From Actinomycetota bacterium (GTDB taxonomy: Bacteria > Actinomycetota > Acidimicrobiia > Actinomarinales > Actinomarinaceae), in the NCBI GenBank assembly GCA_027729925.1, contig JAQCEB010000001.1:1-64000 (forward strand): DNA of 64,000 bases, given 5' to 3'. Within the stretch, counting starts at the first letter, position 1. The number at the start of each line of letters is the position of its first letter. Shown one piece after another: positions 9,330-18,096 of the stretch. Under the pieces are notes generated by a model. It had not been told where the DNA came from. It made no database searches and saw nothing but the letters and a program-made list of their open reading frames with translations. The position numbers were made by a program, and so were the translations under genes.

Positions 9330-9660
9330 AAGTGAAAATATAAGCCGGATTCTGTTTGTGTTAAACACAAGATAATCATCCATCTTGCATATTTGTTACC
9401 AAATATGTCTAGCTACCTACCCGCAATCTTAAGTCGAGCAGACTAATTGCTTTTTGGTATTGCTCCAAGAGGGGTTTACAAGCTAACTTAATCACTTAAG
9501 TTACTGGTAGTCTCTTACACTACCTTTTCACCCTTACTTACAATGTAAGCGGTATATTTTCTGTTGCACTTTCCGTCAATTTCTTGCCTGGGAGTTACCC
9601 AGCTCTTTGCTCTTTGGAGTCCGGACTTTCCTCGATAAATCGCGATTATCCTTTTCACTT
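9330..9660 (-). ncRNA. rnpB: RNase P RNA, bacterial type A
   Basis: This is the catalytic RNA that trims tRNA 5' ends. Read on the minus strand it has the hallmark GAGGAAAGTCCGGACTCC near the 5' end, GGGTAACTCCC, GACGGAAAGTGCAACAGAAA, and ACAGAATCCGGCTTAT near the 3' end. The termini pair as helix P1 (AAGTGAAAA with TTTTCACTT), which fixes the ends to about 9660 and 9330, a length of about 331. It fills the only long protein-free stretch in the window. It starts 24 bases after the ccmG stop on the same strand. Confidence 0.96.
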
Positions 9661-9666
9661 AATTGA

Positions 9667-9672
9667 ATATTA
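9667..9672 (-). promoter_or_regulatory. Candidate -10 element of rnpB
   Basis: TAATAT on the minus strand ends six bases before the inferred rnpB 5' end at 9660, the right spacing for a -10 box. The -35 position (TTTCTA, 9690-9695) is a poor match and lies over the ccmG stop region. This suggests rnpB has its own start despite abutting the long upstream operon. Confidence 0.45.
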
Positions 9673-9684
9673 GTAAATTAGTAA

Positions 9685-10164
9685 CTATTTAGAAAAAATA
9701 ATTAGAATTTCTTCCACGTCATTAAAAGTTAAAGGACCAATAAATTTTTTAATTATTTTACCCTCTTTTATTATGTGTGTTTCGGGAACTCCAAATACTC
9801 CAGAATTTATTGCTAAAGCACTTTTTTTGTCAATACCATATTTGATATTTCCTTTTCCGTAAACTTCTAGAAAATTTATTGCATCAGGTTTTGAATCTTG
9901 AAAAGAAATTGCATAAATACTATTTTTTATACTTTCAATTTCTGATAGTTGAATTAACAACTGATGCTCTTGGATACACTCTAAACACCAAGAAGCCCAA
10001 TAATTAATTATTGTTGTTTCATTTAAATCTATTTCAAGTTTTGAATTGTTTTCTAATTCAGTGATATTTTGAACTATTTCTGGACTTATGACAATAGGAT
10101 TTGAAAATTCTGGATTTGTACAATTTGCAAAAATTAAAATTAATATAAGTAATTTATTTTTCAT
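9685..10164 (-). CDS. ccmG: Thioredoxin-like thiol reductase of cytochrome c maturation (CcmG/ResA type)
   Basis: CcmG-type proteins keep apocytochrome CxxCH thiols reduced outside the membrane. The 159-residue product has an N-terminal hydrophobic segment ending in a cysteine (residue 15) that might be lipidated, though the lipobox is poor. It carries the active-site motif WASWCLECIQEH (C60, C63) and the cis-proline region FGVPETHII. It is last in the ccm run, overlapping the TPR gene by 11 bases. CcdA at 59880 is a plausible electron donor. ResA-like naming is equally possible. Confidence 0.85.
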   Translation of the reverse strand: MKNKLLILILIFANCTNPEFSNPIVISPEIVQNITELENNSKLEIDLNETTIINYWASWCLECIQEHQLLIQLSEIESIKNSIYAISFQDSKPDAINFLEVYGKGNIKYGIDKKSALAINSGVFGVPETHIIKEGKIIKKFIGPLTFNDVEEILIIFSK

Positions 10165-10690
10165 AAGAGTTAAGAATTTCTTCGATTACTTTTTTATCAT
10201 CTAAAGCAATATCAGAATTTAATAGTAATTCAGTTAAAATTTGCTTACCTTCAAAGCGTGTTGTTTCATCTTGAATAAAAATAATACCTTTATATGTTTT
10301 AGCAATAGAAGATGTAGGTAATGTTTTAATAGACTCTTCTATATATCTTAAAGCAGTATTTTTATCTCCTGATTCATAAACCATCCACCCTATTTGTGCT
10401 AACGAAAAACTTACGTAACTAGTATCATTTGAATTTTGTACGATATACATAAAATGACCTAAAGCAGAAGAATAATCAAATTCTTCAAAATATCGATTTG
10501 CTAAAGCTATTCTCATTGGGAAAATATTTGGATTTTGAGTTATAACAATTTCCATCTCTTCATTAGTTACATTTTCTAGATTTGTATTTGTTTCATCTTG
10601 AATTAAAGAGTTATTCTCTAAATTTATATATAAAAATATTGAAAGCAATATAACTACTATAGAGCTTAAAGTCCATTTATTTTTTAGCAT
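10154..10690 (-). CDS. TPR-repeat membrane protein, CcmI/NrfG-like cytochrome c maturation factor
   Basis: 178 residues: one N-terminal transmembrane helix (about 8-24), then tetratricopeptide-like repeats (PNIFPMRIALANRYFEEFDY, ALGHFMYIVQNS and following). In System I organisms such a protein (CcmI or CcmH C-terminal half) delivers apocytochrome to the haem lyase. Its position between ccmH and ccmG, overlapping both, supports this role. It is shorter than classical CcmI. Confidence 0.7.
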   Translation of the reverse strand: MLKNKWTLSSIVVILLSIFLYINLENNSLIQDETNTNLENVTNEEMEIVITQNPNIFPMRIALANRYFEEFDYSSALGHFMYIVQNSNDTSYVSFSLAQIGWMVYESGDKNTALRYIEESIKTLPTSSIAKTYKGIIFIQDETTRFEGKQILTELLLNSDIALDDKKVIEEILNSYEK

Positions 10691-11036
10691 TTATTTTCCT
10701 TAAAAAAATAATTATAAAAATAGAAATAATAGCTATTGGAATCAAAATTATTTCAAAATTTCTTGCTATATTGTCGGTTACTATTCTTTCGCCATATCTT
10801 GTTACCCAAAAGTTATAAATTTGTTCATCTGTATATCCTGTTTTTATTTGCTCTTGAAGAATATCTTTCATATCTGAAGCATATTCTGATGGAGAATCAT
10901 AAATAACTTCACCCTGGCATACTGGGCATAGCAATATTTTGCTCCATTTTTCGAATCTTGATTCATTACTAATTTTGTAGAATGATAAAAATATTAAAAT
11001 AATAATTAAAATCAAACTAAATTTTTTTGACTTCAT
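10677..11036 (-). CDS. ccmH: Cytochrome c maturation protein CcmH (NrfF/CcdA-independent thiol protein)
   Basis: CcmH handles the apocytochrome thiols during haem ligation on the outer face of the membrane. The 119-residue product has an N-terminal helix, the defining LLCPVCQGE motif (C37, C40; family LRCxxCQ), the conserved helical bundle ending in VTRYGERIV, and a C-terminal transmembrane helix followed by RKINAKK. This is the short form, without a fused TPR domain, which is encoded by the next gene. It overlaps ccmF by four bases. Confidence 0.9.
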   Translation of the reverse strand: MKSKKFSLILIIILIFLSFYKISNESRFEKWSKILLCPVCQGEVIYDSPSEYASDMKDILQEQIKTGYTDEQIYNFWVTRYGERIVTDNIARNFEIILIPIAIISIFIIIFLRKINAKK

Positions 11037-12919
11037 TTTCGTAATTTCAATTTAGGTAAAAAAGAAGTTGATGTAATAAATAGCCCAATCCAAATAATTG
11101 AAATTCCAAAGTTTTCTCTTACAATCAACTTAAAAGTGTTGTTGTTGATTGATTTAATACTTATATAAGAATCTTTTATCAGATTTCTAAAAATTGCAGG
11201 AGAGCTAATCGCTTGTTGGGAAGAATTATTAAATATATTTAATGAAGTAAATTTAGTAATTTTTCCATTAGAAATGGGCAATTTTAGTTCAGTTTTTTCA
11301 GGTAAATTTTCTTGCACGATGTCATAAATTTGATAGTTATTTTCTGAAAATATAAAATTATCAAAAGAGTTTATTTCTATTTCTTGAGAAAAACTTTGAG
11401 TAAAGTTAAGAATAATTCCAATAGCTAAAACACCTAGACCAAGATGAGCTATCTGGCCAGCCCAGTATGAACTATTTCCTTTCTTATTAAAGTTCTTAAT
11501 AATGTTTAAAGTGATTAAAGAAATTAATATAAATGAAATAGAGATAGTTACGACGAGATTAAATGATCTATTAAATAACATTAAGAAAATAATGCTAATT
11601 AAAAGACTTGAATTTATAAAAATTATATTATCTTCATAGAGTTTTTTTAAGTTGATATTTTTTATTGATAATTTTATCGAAAAAATCATTAAAAATATTA
11701 AAAGTAATAATATTGGCCCAACTAAAACATCAAAATAGTTTCTACCGATTGTTATTTGCCTACTGAATATAGTTTCATAAAAAAGTGGATAAATAGTGCC
11801 AATGAAAACAACAATTGCAGATGAAAAAAGCAGTATATTATTTGCTATAAAAAAACCAGATCTACCAAATTTATTTTTTAATTTTTCTGACGAAATAAAG
11901 TATCTACGATTAATAGAACCTATGTATAGAAATAGCAAACTAAATATCAACATACCTATTAATAAGTAAGTTCCGATAGTTCCATTTGAAAATGCATGAA
12001 CAGAAATTAAAACACCTGATCGAGTAATAAAAGTACCAAATAGTGTTGAAAGAAACATTAAACCAACTAGAACATAGTTCCAATTCAGTAAAGAGTTATT
12101 ATGTTTAGTTACTTTTGCAGAATGAAGAAAAGCTGTTGAAAGCAACCAAGGTATAAATGAAACGTTTTCCACTGGATCCCAAGCCCAGTAACCGCCCCAC
12201 CCTAAAACTTCATATGACCAAACTGCTCCTAATGAAATTCCGATTGTTAAAAATAACCAAGGAATAAAAGTTAATTTTTGAGCTACATTAACCCATTCGG
12301 ATGATGTTTCTTTTAGTACCAATCTACTAACAGAAGCTACAAAAGGTGCAGACATTCCAACATATCCAATATATAAAAATGGAGGATGGATAGCCATAAG
12401 TGGATGATTTTGTAATAATGGATTTGGACCTCTACCTATTTGACTTGACACTAAATCCTGAAATGGGAGTAGAGTTGATAGGTTGCAACCAATTTCATTC
12501 GCTTCTATACAACCTGCAAAAGGAGAAGAGCTAAAAATGGTATAACCAACGAAAAAAAATAATATCGAAGAGTAAATTTTTATATCAACGTTACTGGTAT
12601 TGATCTTAAAATTTTTCAAATAAAAATACATAAAAAGACTTAGTGTTAGATTCCAAAGCAATATTGATCCATCTAAAGCACCCCAGAGAGAGGCGAATTT
12701 ATAAAGAGGAGGTGTAGTTGAAGCTGAATAATTAGAAATATAAGAAACTGTAAAGTCATCAAAAAACAATCCAATTTCGAGTAATAAAAATAAACATACA
12801 TTTAAAAAAACAATTAAACGTACATAAATATTAATTTTTAACAGATTATTTGTAATAAAAACTAGCGCAAGTAGTAAAAAAAGCAACCAAGAAGTTAAAA
12901 TGCCTATCGAAGAAATCAT
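11033..12919 (-). CDS. ccmF: Cytochrome c haem lyase subunit CcmF
   Basis: CcmF joins haem to the CxxCH cysteines of apocytochrome c together with CcmH. The 628-residue polytopic protein contains the haem-handling WWD domain, WGGYWAWDPVENVSF, flanked by histidine-bearing helices, and the HPLMAIHPPFLYIGYVG region typical of CcmF. About 14 membrane segments are visible, with a C-terminal extracytoplasmic domain. The length is normal for the family. It overlaps ccmE and ccmH by four bases each, so the set is probably made from one message. Confidence 0.93.
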   Translation of the reverse strand: MISSIGILTSWLLFLLLALVFITNNLLKINIYVRLIVFLNVCLFLLLEIGLFFDDFTVSYISNYSASTTPPLYKFASLWGALDGSILLWNLTLSLFMYFYLKNFKINTSNVDIKIYSSILFFFVGYTIFSSSPFAGCIEANEIGCNLSTLLPFQDLVSSQIGRGPNPLLQNHPLMAIHPPFLYIGYVGMSAPFVASVSRLVLKETSSEWVNVAQKLTFIPWLFLTIGISLGAVWSYEVLGWGGYWAWDPVENVSFIPWLLSTAFLHSAKVTKHNNSLLNWNYVLVGLMFLSTLFGTFITRSGVLISVHAFSNGTIGTYLLIGMLIFSLLFLYIGSINRRYFISSEKLKNKFGRSGFFIANNILLFSSAIVVFIGTIYPLFYETIFSRQITIGRNYFDVLVGPILLLLIFLMIFSIKLSIKNINLKKLYEDNIIFINSSLLISIIFLMLFNRSFNLVVTISISFILISLITLNIIKNFNKKGNSSYWAGQIAHLGLGVLAIGIILNFTQSFSQEIEINSFDNFIFSENNYQIYDIVQENLPEKTELKLPISNGKITKFTSLNIFNNSSQQAISSPAIFRNLIKDSYISIKSINNNTFKLIVRENFGISIIWIGLFITSTSFLPKLKLRK

Positions 12920-13317
12920 TTTGAATAATCTTTAGCGTTATATACTTCACCATCTTCAGAAATATATTCGTTATCATGTTTTACCAACATATTATCTGCT
13001 AAGAATAACTCATCTTCAAATACACCATCTAAAATTACTCCCATATTGTCTTGAAATAGTTCTGGTACATAGCCATCGTATATAATTGAAATTTCAGTGT
13101 TTCCGTCTGTAATGCTAAACAAAGTTTTAGTATTGATCTTGGTAATTGAATCTTTAATAACAAATCCACCTAATTTAACTCTTTCATTCATATTTTCAAT
13201 TTCTTCCAAAGCTTCGCTTGTTGTAAAATAATAAACAGTATTATTGTTTGCCAAATTAATACTTCCAAAAATTACCAATATTAAACCTAAGAAAATAAAT
13301 AATATGTTTTTTTTCAC
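12916..13317 (-). CDS. ccmE: Haem chaperone CcmE
   Basis: CcmE binds haem covalently on the outer face of the membrane and passes it to CcmF. The 133-residue protein has an N-terminal anchor (about residues 4-23), the OB-fold core (VKLGGFVIKDSITKI, ISIIYDGYVPELF), and the haem-binding motif HDNEY with H114 and Y118. This is the proteobacterial HxxxY form rather than the CxxxY form found in archaea and some others. A five-base gap separates it from ccmC, leaving no room for ccmD there. Confidence 0.9.
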   Translation of the reverse strand: MKKNILFIFLGLILVIFGSINLANNNTVYYFTTSEALEEIENMNERVKLGGFVIKDSITKINTKTLFSITDGNTEISIIYDGYVPELFQDNMGVILDGVFEDELFLADNMLVKHDNEYISEDGEVYNAKDYSK

Positions 13318-13322
13318 TTTTT

Positions 13323-13994
13323 TTAAATTTTAGCTCTATTTGATGGGTTTAAATAGTTTTCCCATTCAATATCTGAAATTTTACGAAATAAAGTAACAAA
13401 TAAAAGGTGTAATAAAGTAGTTAAAACAAGACCTAAACCTAAAATAAGTAAAATATCTGTCGATATAGGTGGATTTCCAGAAGCTAGTGTTTCTTGACTT
13501 AATATTGAAGCTTGTTGGTGAATTGATCTCCACCAGATTACACTAAAGTGAATTATTGGAATTTGTATTATTCCAAATACACCAATGTAAGATGAATTTT
13601 TTGCTGTTCTAAGTAGATCTGGGTTGAAACTTCGAGAAGAAATATAACCTAGGTAAACCAAAAAAAGAATTGCAGTAAGATTTAGTCTCGCATCTCCCCA
13701 AACCCACCAAGAACCCCAAGTAAGTTTTCCCCAAATTGAACCTGAAATTAGAGTAATTGCAGTAAATACTAAACCTGATTTTGCATTAGCAACAGCCATT
13801 GAGTCGAATTTAGGATCTTCATTTAAAATGTATTTAATAGAGTATGCAAATGTAATTGAATATGCAAAATATGCAATCCAAACAGAAGGAACATGGATGT
13901 AGAGAATTTTAGAGCTTAAACCCTGAGTAGTATCATATGGTCCAAAATAAACGATTATTGACCAAAAAAAAACTAATACAGATATTTTTTTCAT
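13323..13994 (-). CDS. ccmC: Haem handling protein CcmC
   Basis: CcmC loads haem onto CcmE. The 223-residue, six-helix protein has the tryptophan-rich WGSWWVWGDARLN loop with flanking conserved histidines (LYIHVPSVWIAY and IHFSVIWWRSIHQ). In most CcmC proteins the loop reads WGxWWxWDxRLT; here a GDAR sequence takes that place, a small variation. It overlaps ccmB by four bases. Confidence 0.9.
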   Translation of the reverse strand: MKKISVLVFFWSIIVYFGPYDTTQGLSSKILYIHVPSVWIAYFAYSITFAYSIKYILNEDPKFDSMAVANAKSGLVFTAITLISGSIWGKLTWGSWWVWGDARLNLTAILFLVYLGYISSRSFNPDLLRTAKNSSYIGVFGIIQIPIIHFSVIWWRSIHQQASILSQETLASGNPPISTDILLILGLGLVLTTLLHLLFVTLFRKISDIEWENYLNPSNRAKI

Positions 13995-14626
13995 GATTTT
14001 AAAACAAAATAATTAACAAACGAATAATTTAAAAAGGTTGTTCCAGTAAGTAACATAAAATAAATCATAGTAAGTTGAGGGGCAACACCTAACCAAATAG
14101 GGCTTATAATCATTATAAAACCAATATAAATTGGCAGTATTAAAACCATTTGTACAAAACTGTTAGAAAAATTTGTAAATATTTGAAAGTATAAGTTTGA
14201 AATAACAATATTAAATATATATAGAAAAACTGTAATAAAGATAATGAATATATTTGTATTTATAGTGCTATTGGTAAGAGCACTAAATATTATTAAAAAG
14301 ATTAGAACCTGAGGGAAAAAAATAATAATTTCTGAAAATAATTTGCTATAAAAATAATTTTTAAAACTAATTTGAGCAAAATTTAATTCTCTTTTAATTT
14401 TTTTTATTTCAAACTTTCTTCTAATTGAGAATAAAGTTGAAAAAATTAGTAAAAATAAAAGTTCTAGAATAAGAAATAATTCATTATCTATAAAAAATTT
14501 ATTTTGTGAAAGCAAAGGTAACAGAATTATTAATGAAATTACTGTTGGAGTTATTAAGTAGAGCGAAATATTATTCCTAAGTTCAATTTTTAGTTCTTTT
14601 TGAAAAATATATTTATTGAATTTCAT
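13991..14626 (-). CDS. ccmB: ABC transporter permease CcmB
   Basis: CcmB is the membrane part of the CcmAB ABC transporter, whose ATPase activity releases holo-CcmE. The 211-residue protein has six hydrophobic segments and starts with a basic stretch (FQKELKIELRN) followed by the first helix, as in CcmB. The sequence is poorly conserved; the call depends heavily on its place between ccmA and ccmC, overlapping both genes. Confidence 0.8.
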   Translation of the reverse strand: MKFNKYIFQKELKIELRNNISLYLITPTVISLIILLPLLSQNKFFIDNELFLILELLFLLIFSTLFSIRRKFEIKKIKRELNFAQISFKNYFYSKLFSEIIIFFPQVLIFLIIFSALTNSTINTNIFIIFITVFLYIFNIVISNLYFQIFTNFSNSFVQMVLILPIYIGFIMIISPIWLGVAPQLTMIYFMLLTGTTFLNYSFVNYFVLKS

Positions 14627-15212
14627 CTAAATTTATTACCTTGAAATCATCATTAAAAATATCTAAAAGTTGTTGTGATGCAATTAAGTTTCCTTTCTTG
14701 TTGTTAGTTCTTTTTATAAGAAGTTCTTTTAATAGCTTTACACCTTCTGTATCTAAAAAATTTAAAGGTTCATCAATGCATAAAAAATCTGGTTCATTAA
14801 TCTCAATTAAAACTAACTCACTTCTTTTTTTCATTCCACTTGAAAAAATTGAATATCTATCATTTAAAAAATGATTTAATTTGTATTTTTCAACAATGTT
14901 ATTGTGAATATTTAAATTGAAAATTCCATTAGTAAAAAATTCAAAATTCTCTTTTAAAGTTAGTTCATTAATTAAATTTTGTTCAACGCCTGTTTCTAAA
15001 ATAGATACCTTTGAATTCAATTCAAAATTAGAGTTGAATATATTTCCTTCAAAATTATTACTTAAAAAGTTTAATAATGTTGACTTTCCAGCCCCATTTT
15101 TACCTATAACAAAATAATTTTTAGCTATATCAATTTCTAAATTTAAATTAGTAATAACTATTTGATTGCCATAACCTAAATTTAATTGTTTTGATGAAAT
15201 TAAATGATTCAC
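14613..15212 (-). CDS. ccmA: ABC transporter ATPase CcmA
   Basis: This is the ATPase of the CcmAB complex that drives haem release from CcmE. The 199-residue protein has Walker A GKNGAGKST, a signature loop FSSGMKKR instead of LSGGQ, and Walker B FLCIDEP. The expected switch-region histidine is replaced by glutamine (LIASQQ), so ATP turnover may be slow. It is the first ccm gene and starts two bases after the stop of the DnaQ-UvrC fusion gene. Confidence 0.85.
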   Translation of the reverse strand: MNHLISSKQLNLGYGNQIVITNLNLEIDIAKNYFVIGKNGAGKSTLLNFLSNNFEGNIFNSNFELNSKVSILETGVEQNLINELTLKENFEFFTNGIFNLNIHNNIVEKYKLNHFLNDRYSIFSSGMKKRSELVLIEINEPDFLCIDEPLNFLDTEGVKLLKELLIKRTNNKKGNLIASQQLLDIFNDDFKVINLDEIQ

Positions 15213-15214
15213 AA

Positions 15215-16717
15215 CTATATTCTATTAGTTTGAGACGCTAAAAAATGCATAATTAAGTTCAATTCTTGTATGTATTGCTGATAAGTGGTGCTAAATACTT
15301 GATAGTTAATAAATTCATTTAATGTTTTTTTATTTTTTATTTTTATTTCATCATTTTCGATTTCTAATCCAAAATTTTTAACTAAATTTTTAGTTTTTTG
15401 ATTTTTATTATTTTTTATTAGATCATAGAAAATAATAAATTCATTTACTTTTTTCAATGTATCGAGATCTTTTTTTTCATTGTATGCAGCTTCATACATT
15501 AGTTTTGAAGAGTATTCTTTAATATTTTTATTAAATTCTAAAAAATTATTTTCAAAATTTATAAAATATGAATCTAATTTTAATTTTGTATTCTCAACAT
15601 AATTATCTAAGTCAAAGCTGAATATACAAGAACATGCTGAATTATAAATTCTAGAAATATCACAAGGAGATTTTCTAGAGTTATTTTTTTTACAATTTAT
15701 TAAATTTAATTTTAAGTTCAATATTTCTCTTACTTTTTGAGCTTGGTTCATGCCAACTATTGGACCGTATTGAAATAACGTATTATTTGATTCTTCTAAT
15801 TTGGAAATTTCTAAGTTTGGTTTGTTACTTTTTAATTTTAACCAATAGACAGTTGAAAGCTTCTTACCTATTCTATTAAATTTAGGTTGAAGTAAGTTAA
15901 TTAATCTTTTTTCAATTATCAATGCTTCTAGTTCATTATTACAAGTATGAACGTCAAGAATATTTGAATTTAACACTATCTTATTTGATTTATAGCTCCT
16001 AGAGTAACTTAGATGTGATTGAATACGCTTTTTTAAGTTAGATGATTTACCAATATAAACATAGTTTTCATTGTTTTTAAAGAGATAAACACCCGCACAG
16101 CTTGGCAAATCTGTAATTTTAAATTTTTTCTTAACTGTTGTTTCTGGAGAGTTTAAAAAATTATTTAGTTGGGTATAGTTTGAAATTCCTTTCAATTTTT
16201 TGTCATCTAGTAGTTTCTGAAATATTTCATATGTTGTAAAAACATCATCTTTAGCATTATGTTTATTTTCGTTTTTAGTTTTAAAATAATGACTTAAAGT
16301 TGATAGCTTATGGTTTTTAATTTTATTTCTTAGAAGAGCTCGAGATAGTTTTAAAGTATCAATTTTTTCATTAAATTTAATATCTATATTATTTTTTTCA
16401 AAAGTATATGATAAAAAACTTAAATCAAAATTTAAATTATGGCCAACAGTAATAGTGTTTTCTAAAAAAGATTTTATATTTTTTAGCTCACTTTGAATTC
16501 TAGGAGAGTTTTTTAGATGCCAATCATATATCCCTGTTAATTCAGATATAAAAAATGGAATATTTGTGTCGATTTTAAACTTAGAGTGATATTCGTCAAT
16601 CTGGTTATTATCAAAAATTTTCATCATATATAGTTCAATAATGTTGTCTTTTTTTGGGTTTATCCCTGTAGTCTCAATATCAAGAACAACTAATGGTTTT
16701 ATGAAATCAAAACTCAA
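15215..16717 (-). CDS. DEDDh exonuclease fused to a UvrC-like GIY-YIG nuclease domain
   Basis: The 500-residue protein combines two nucleases. Residues 1-170 are a DnaQ-type 3'-5' exonuclease with DIETTG (D13, E15), VGHNLNFD (H93, D98) and HNAKDD (H153, D157/D158). Residues 205-290 are a GIY-YIG endonuclease domain with GVYLF and YVYIGKS, like the N-terminus of UvrC or Cho. The fusion is known from actinobacteria (for example mycobacterial Rv2191) and is thought to act in DNA repair. The C-terminal 200 residues are Lys/Asn-rich, with four cysteines near residues 340-370, and their role is unclear. Confidence 0.88.
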   Translation of the reverse strand: MSFDFIKPLVVLDIETTGINPKKDNIIELYMMKIFDNNQIDEYHSKFKIDTNIPFFISELTGIYDWHLKNSPRIQSELKNIKSFLENTITVGHNLNFDLSFLSYTFEKNNIDIKFNEKIDTLKLSRALLRNKIKNHKLSTLSHYFKTKNENKHNAKDDVFTTYEIFQKLLDDKKLKGISNYTQLNNFLNSPETTVKKKFKITDLPSCAGVYLFKNNENYVYIGKSSNLKKRIQSHLSYSRSYKSNKIVLNSNILDVHTCNNELEALIIEKRLINLLQPKFNRIGKKLSTVYWLKLKSNKPNLEISKLEESNNTLFQYGPIVGMNQAQKVREILNLKLNLINCKKNNSRKSPCDISRIYNSACSCIFSFDLDNYVENTKLKLDSYFINFENNFLEFNKNIKEYSSKLMYEAAYNEKKDLDTLKKVNEFIIFYDLIKNNKNQKTKNLVKNFGLEIENDEIKIKNKKTLNEFINYQVFSTTYQQYIQELNLIMHFLASQTNRI

Positions 16718-16718
16718 T

Positions 16719-17510
16719 CTATTTCGTTAATTCCCACATACCTATTGCCGCAGCAGTTGATGCATTTAAAGAATCAACATCATTTGTTGATCTAATACTT
16801 AATTTTATTGTCTCTGGTATAAACCACTCTTTGCTTACACCATACTGTTCAGATCCAACAATTAATGCAAAATTGATGCTTGGTTTATAATCAGTCAAAT
16901 CTTTATCACCTTCAGGATCCAAAAGTAAAATTTCATATTTTTTTTCTATAAGAAGTGAAATAATTTCTTTTTGACTTCCACTTGAAATATTCATATTAAA
17001 AACATGTCCTATTGAAGATCTAATTACATTTGGATTGTAGATATCAGTTATTTTGTCAGATAAAATAACATTATTGATTCCAAACGATTTAGCAGTGCGA
17101 ATCATTGTTCCCAGATTCCCAGGTTTTTCAATCCTGTCAGGTATTAGTATCGGGCCGATAATATTTTTAGTTAAAGGTTTGGATTCATATTCAACAAGAC
17201 TCATTAATCCGTCTGGCCTATCTCTATAACTAATGTTATTAAAGACATTTTTGGATACATATACAGTTCTAACTTTTGATTTTTGAAATTTTTTAATTAA
17301 ATGTAAATTGTTTTCACCTATTAACAACTCTTCACAGATATACAACGTATCAATTTTGCATTCAGAATTTATTAACTGGGTATTTTCCCGGTAGCCTTCA
17401 CATAAAGTTTTATTTGAAATTTTTCTATTTCTGTTTTTTTTCAAAGAGATTAAATATTTATACTCTGGATTGTTTAACGATTCGATTTTTTTATTTTGAG
17501 AATGATTCAT
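16719..17510 (-). CDS. TrmH/SpoU-family RNA 2'-O-methyltransferase
   Basis: This SAM-dependent enzyme methylates a ribose in rRNA or tRNA. The 263-residue protein has an N-terminal RNA-binding region and a SPOUT trefoil-knot domain with the three family motifs: ekPGNLGTMIRTA (motif 1), IVGSEQYGVS (motif 2) and DSLNASTAAAIGMWE (motif 3). The target nucleotide is unknown; relatives modify 23S rRNA or tRNA. It overlaps the nitroreductase gene by 20 bases. Confidence 0.87.
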   Translation of the reverse strand: MNHSQNKKIESLNNPEYKYLISLKKNRNRKISNKTLCEGYRENTQLINSECKIDTLYICEELLIGENNLHLIKKFQKSKVRTVYVSKNVFNNISYRDRPDGLMSLVEYESKPLTKNIIGPILIPDRIEKPGNLGTMIRTAKSFGINNVILSDKITDIYNPNVIRSSIGHVFNMNISSGSQKEIISLLIEKKYEILLLDPEGDKDLTDYKPSINFALIVGSEQYGVSKEWFIPETIKLSIRSTNDVDSLNASTAAAIGMWELTK

Positions 17511-18096
17511 AATGGGTTAGTTTCTTTTTAATTCCTTTATTAATTATATCCCGATTGTCTTTATCTGAAATACCTGCTGTTATCAATCCTGCAATAATGT
17601 AAAAGTGAGGAATTTGAAATAACTCATGTATGTCTTTTCGATTTATATTATGTAATCCCATAAATCCACTCGAAAAATTTGATTCTTCAATTAATAACAT
17701 ACAGTTCATCATTGCAGCACCAGCATCGAGAAACCAATAAGGAACATCCCAATCCAAAGAATTTACTGCTTTATATTTATCTTTTTTTTTATATCTATTA
17801 TGATATGCATTTTCATTTACAAGGATTAAATAGATTGCTTTAGAATTTGAAATCCATGGTTTGCGACCTTTTAAGATATATTCCTCTTCACCAAATATTT
17901 TTGCAACTTCAATTAATTTTTTCTTATCTATAGACATCAAAATTTCTATGCCACGTGAAAATCCAGCCGTCGGTATTTTTACTGCATTTTTTGGAATCTC
18001 TACTAGTTGCTCAACAGAACATTCTACATCAATATATTCTCTTACAACTTTTCGTTGATTTAATAATTTAACTAGGGGAGAGATTCCTTGCTCCAT
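17491..18096 (-). CDS. Nitroreductase-family FMN oxidoreductase
   Basis: 201 residues with the nitroreductase fold. The N-terminal RKVVREY segment and the FMN-contacting PTAGFSRGIEIL region are visible, and AGAAMMNCMLL and GFMGLHNINRKDIHELF match the central helix and the FMN loop. Members reduce nitro compounds, flavins or enone substrates, and the physiological substrate here is not evident. It overlaps leuB by one base inside the amino-acid operon, and a link to amino-acid synthesis is not indicated. Confidence 0.75.
   Translation of the reverse strand: MEQGISPLVKLLNQRKVVREYIDVECSVEQLVEIPKNAVKIPTAGFSRGIEILMSIDKKKLIEVAKIFGEEEYILKGRKPWISNSKAIYLILVNENAYHNRYKKKDKYKAVNSLDWDVPYWFLDAGAAMMNCMLLIEESNFSSGFMGLHNINRKDIHELFQIPHFYIIAGLITAGISDKDNRDIINKGIKKKLTHYESFSK

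Noticed and set aside
13317..13323. A hidden ccmD between ccmC and ccmE
   Set aside because: Only five bases separate the two genes, and the other junctions in the ccm run overlap or leave no more than two bases.
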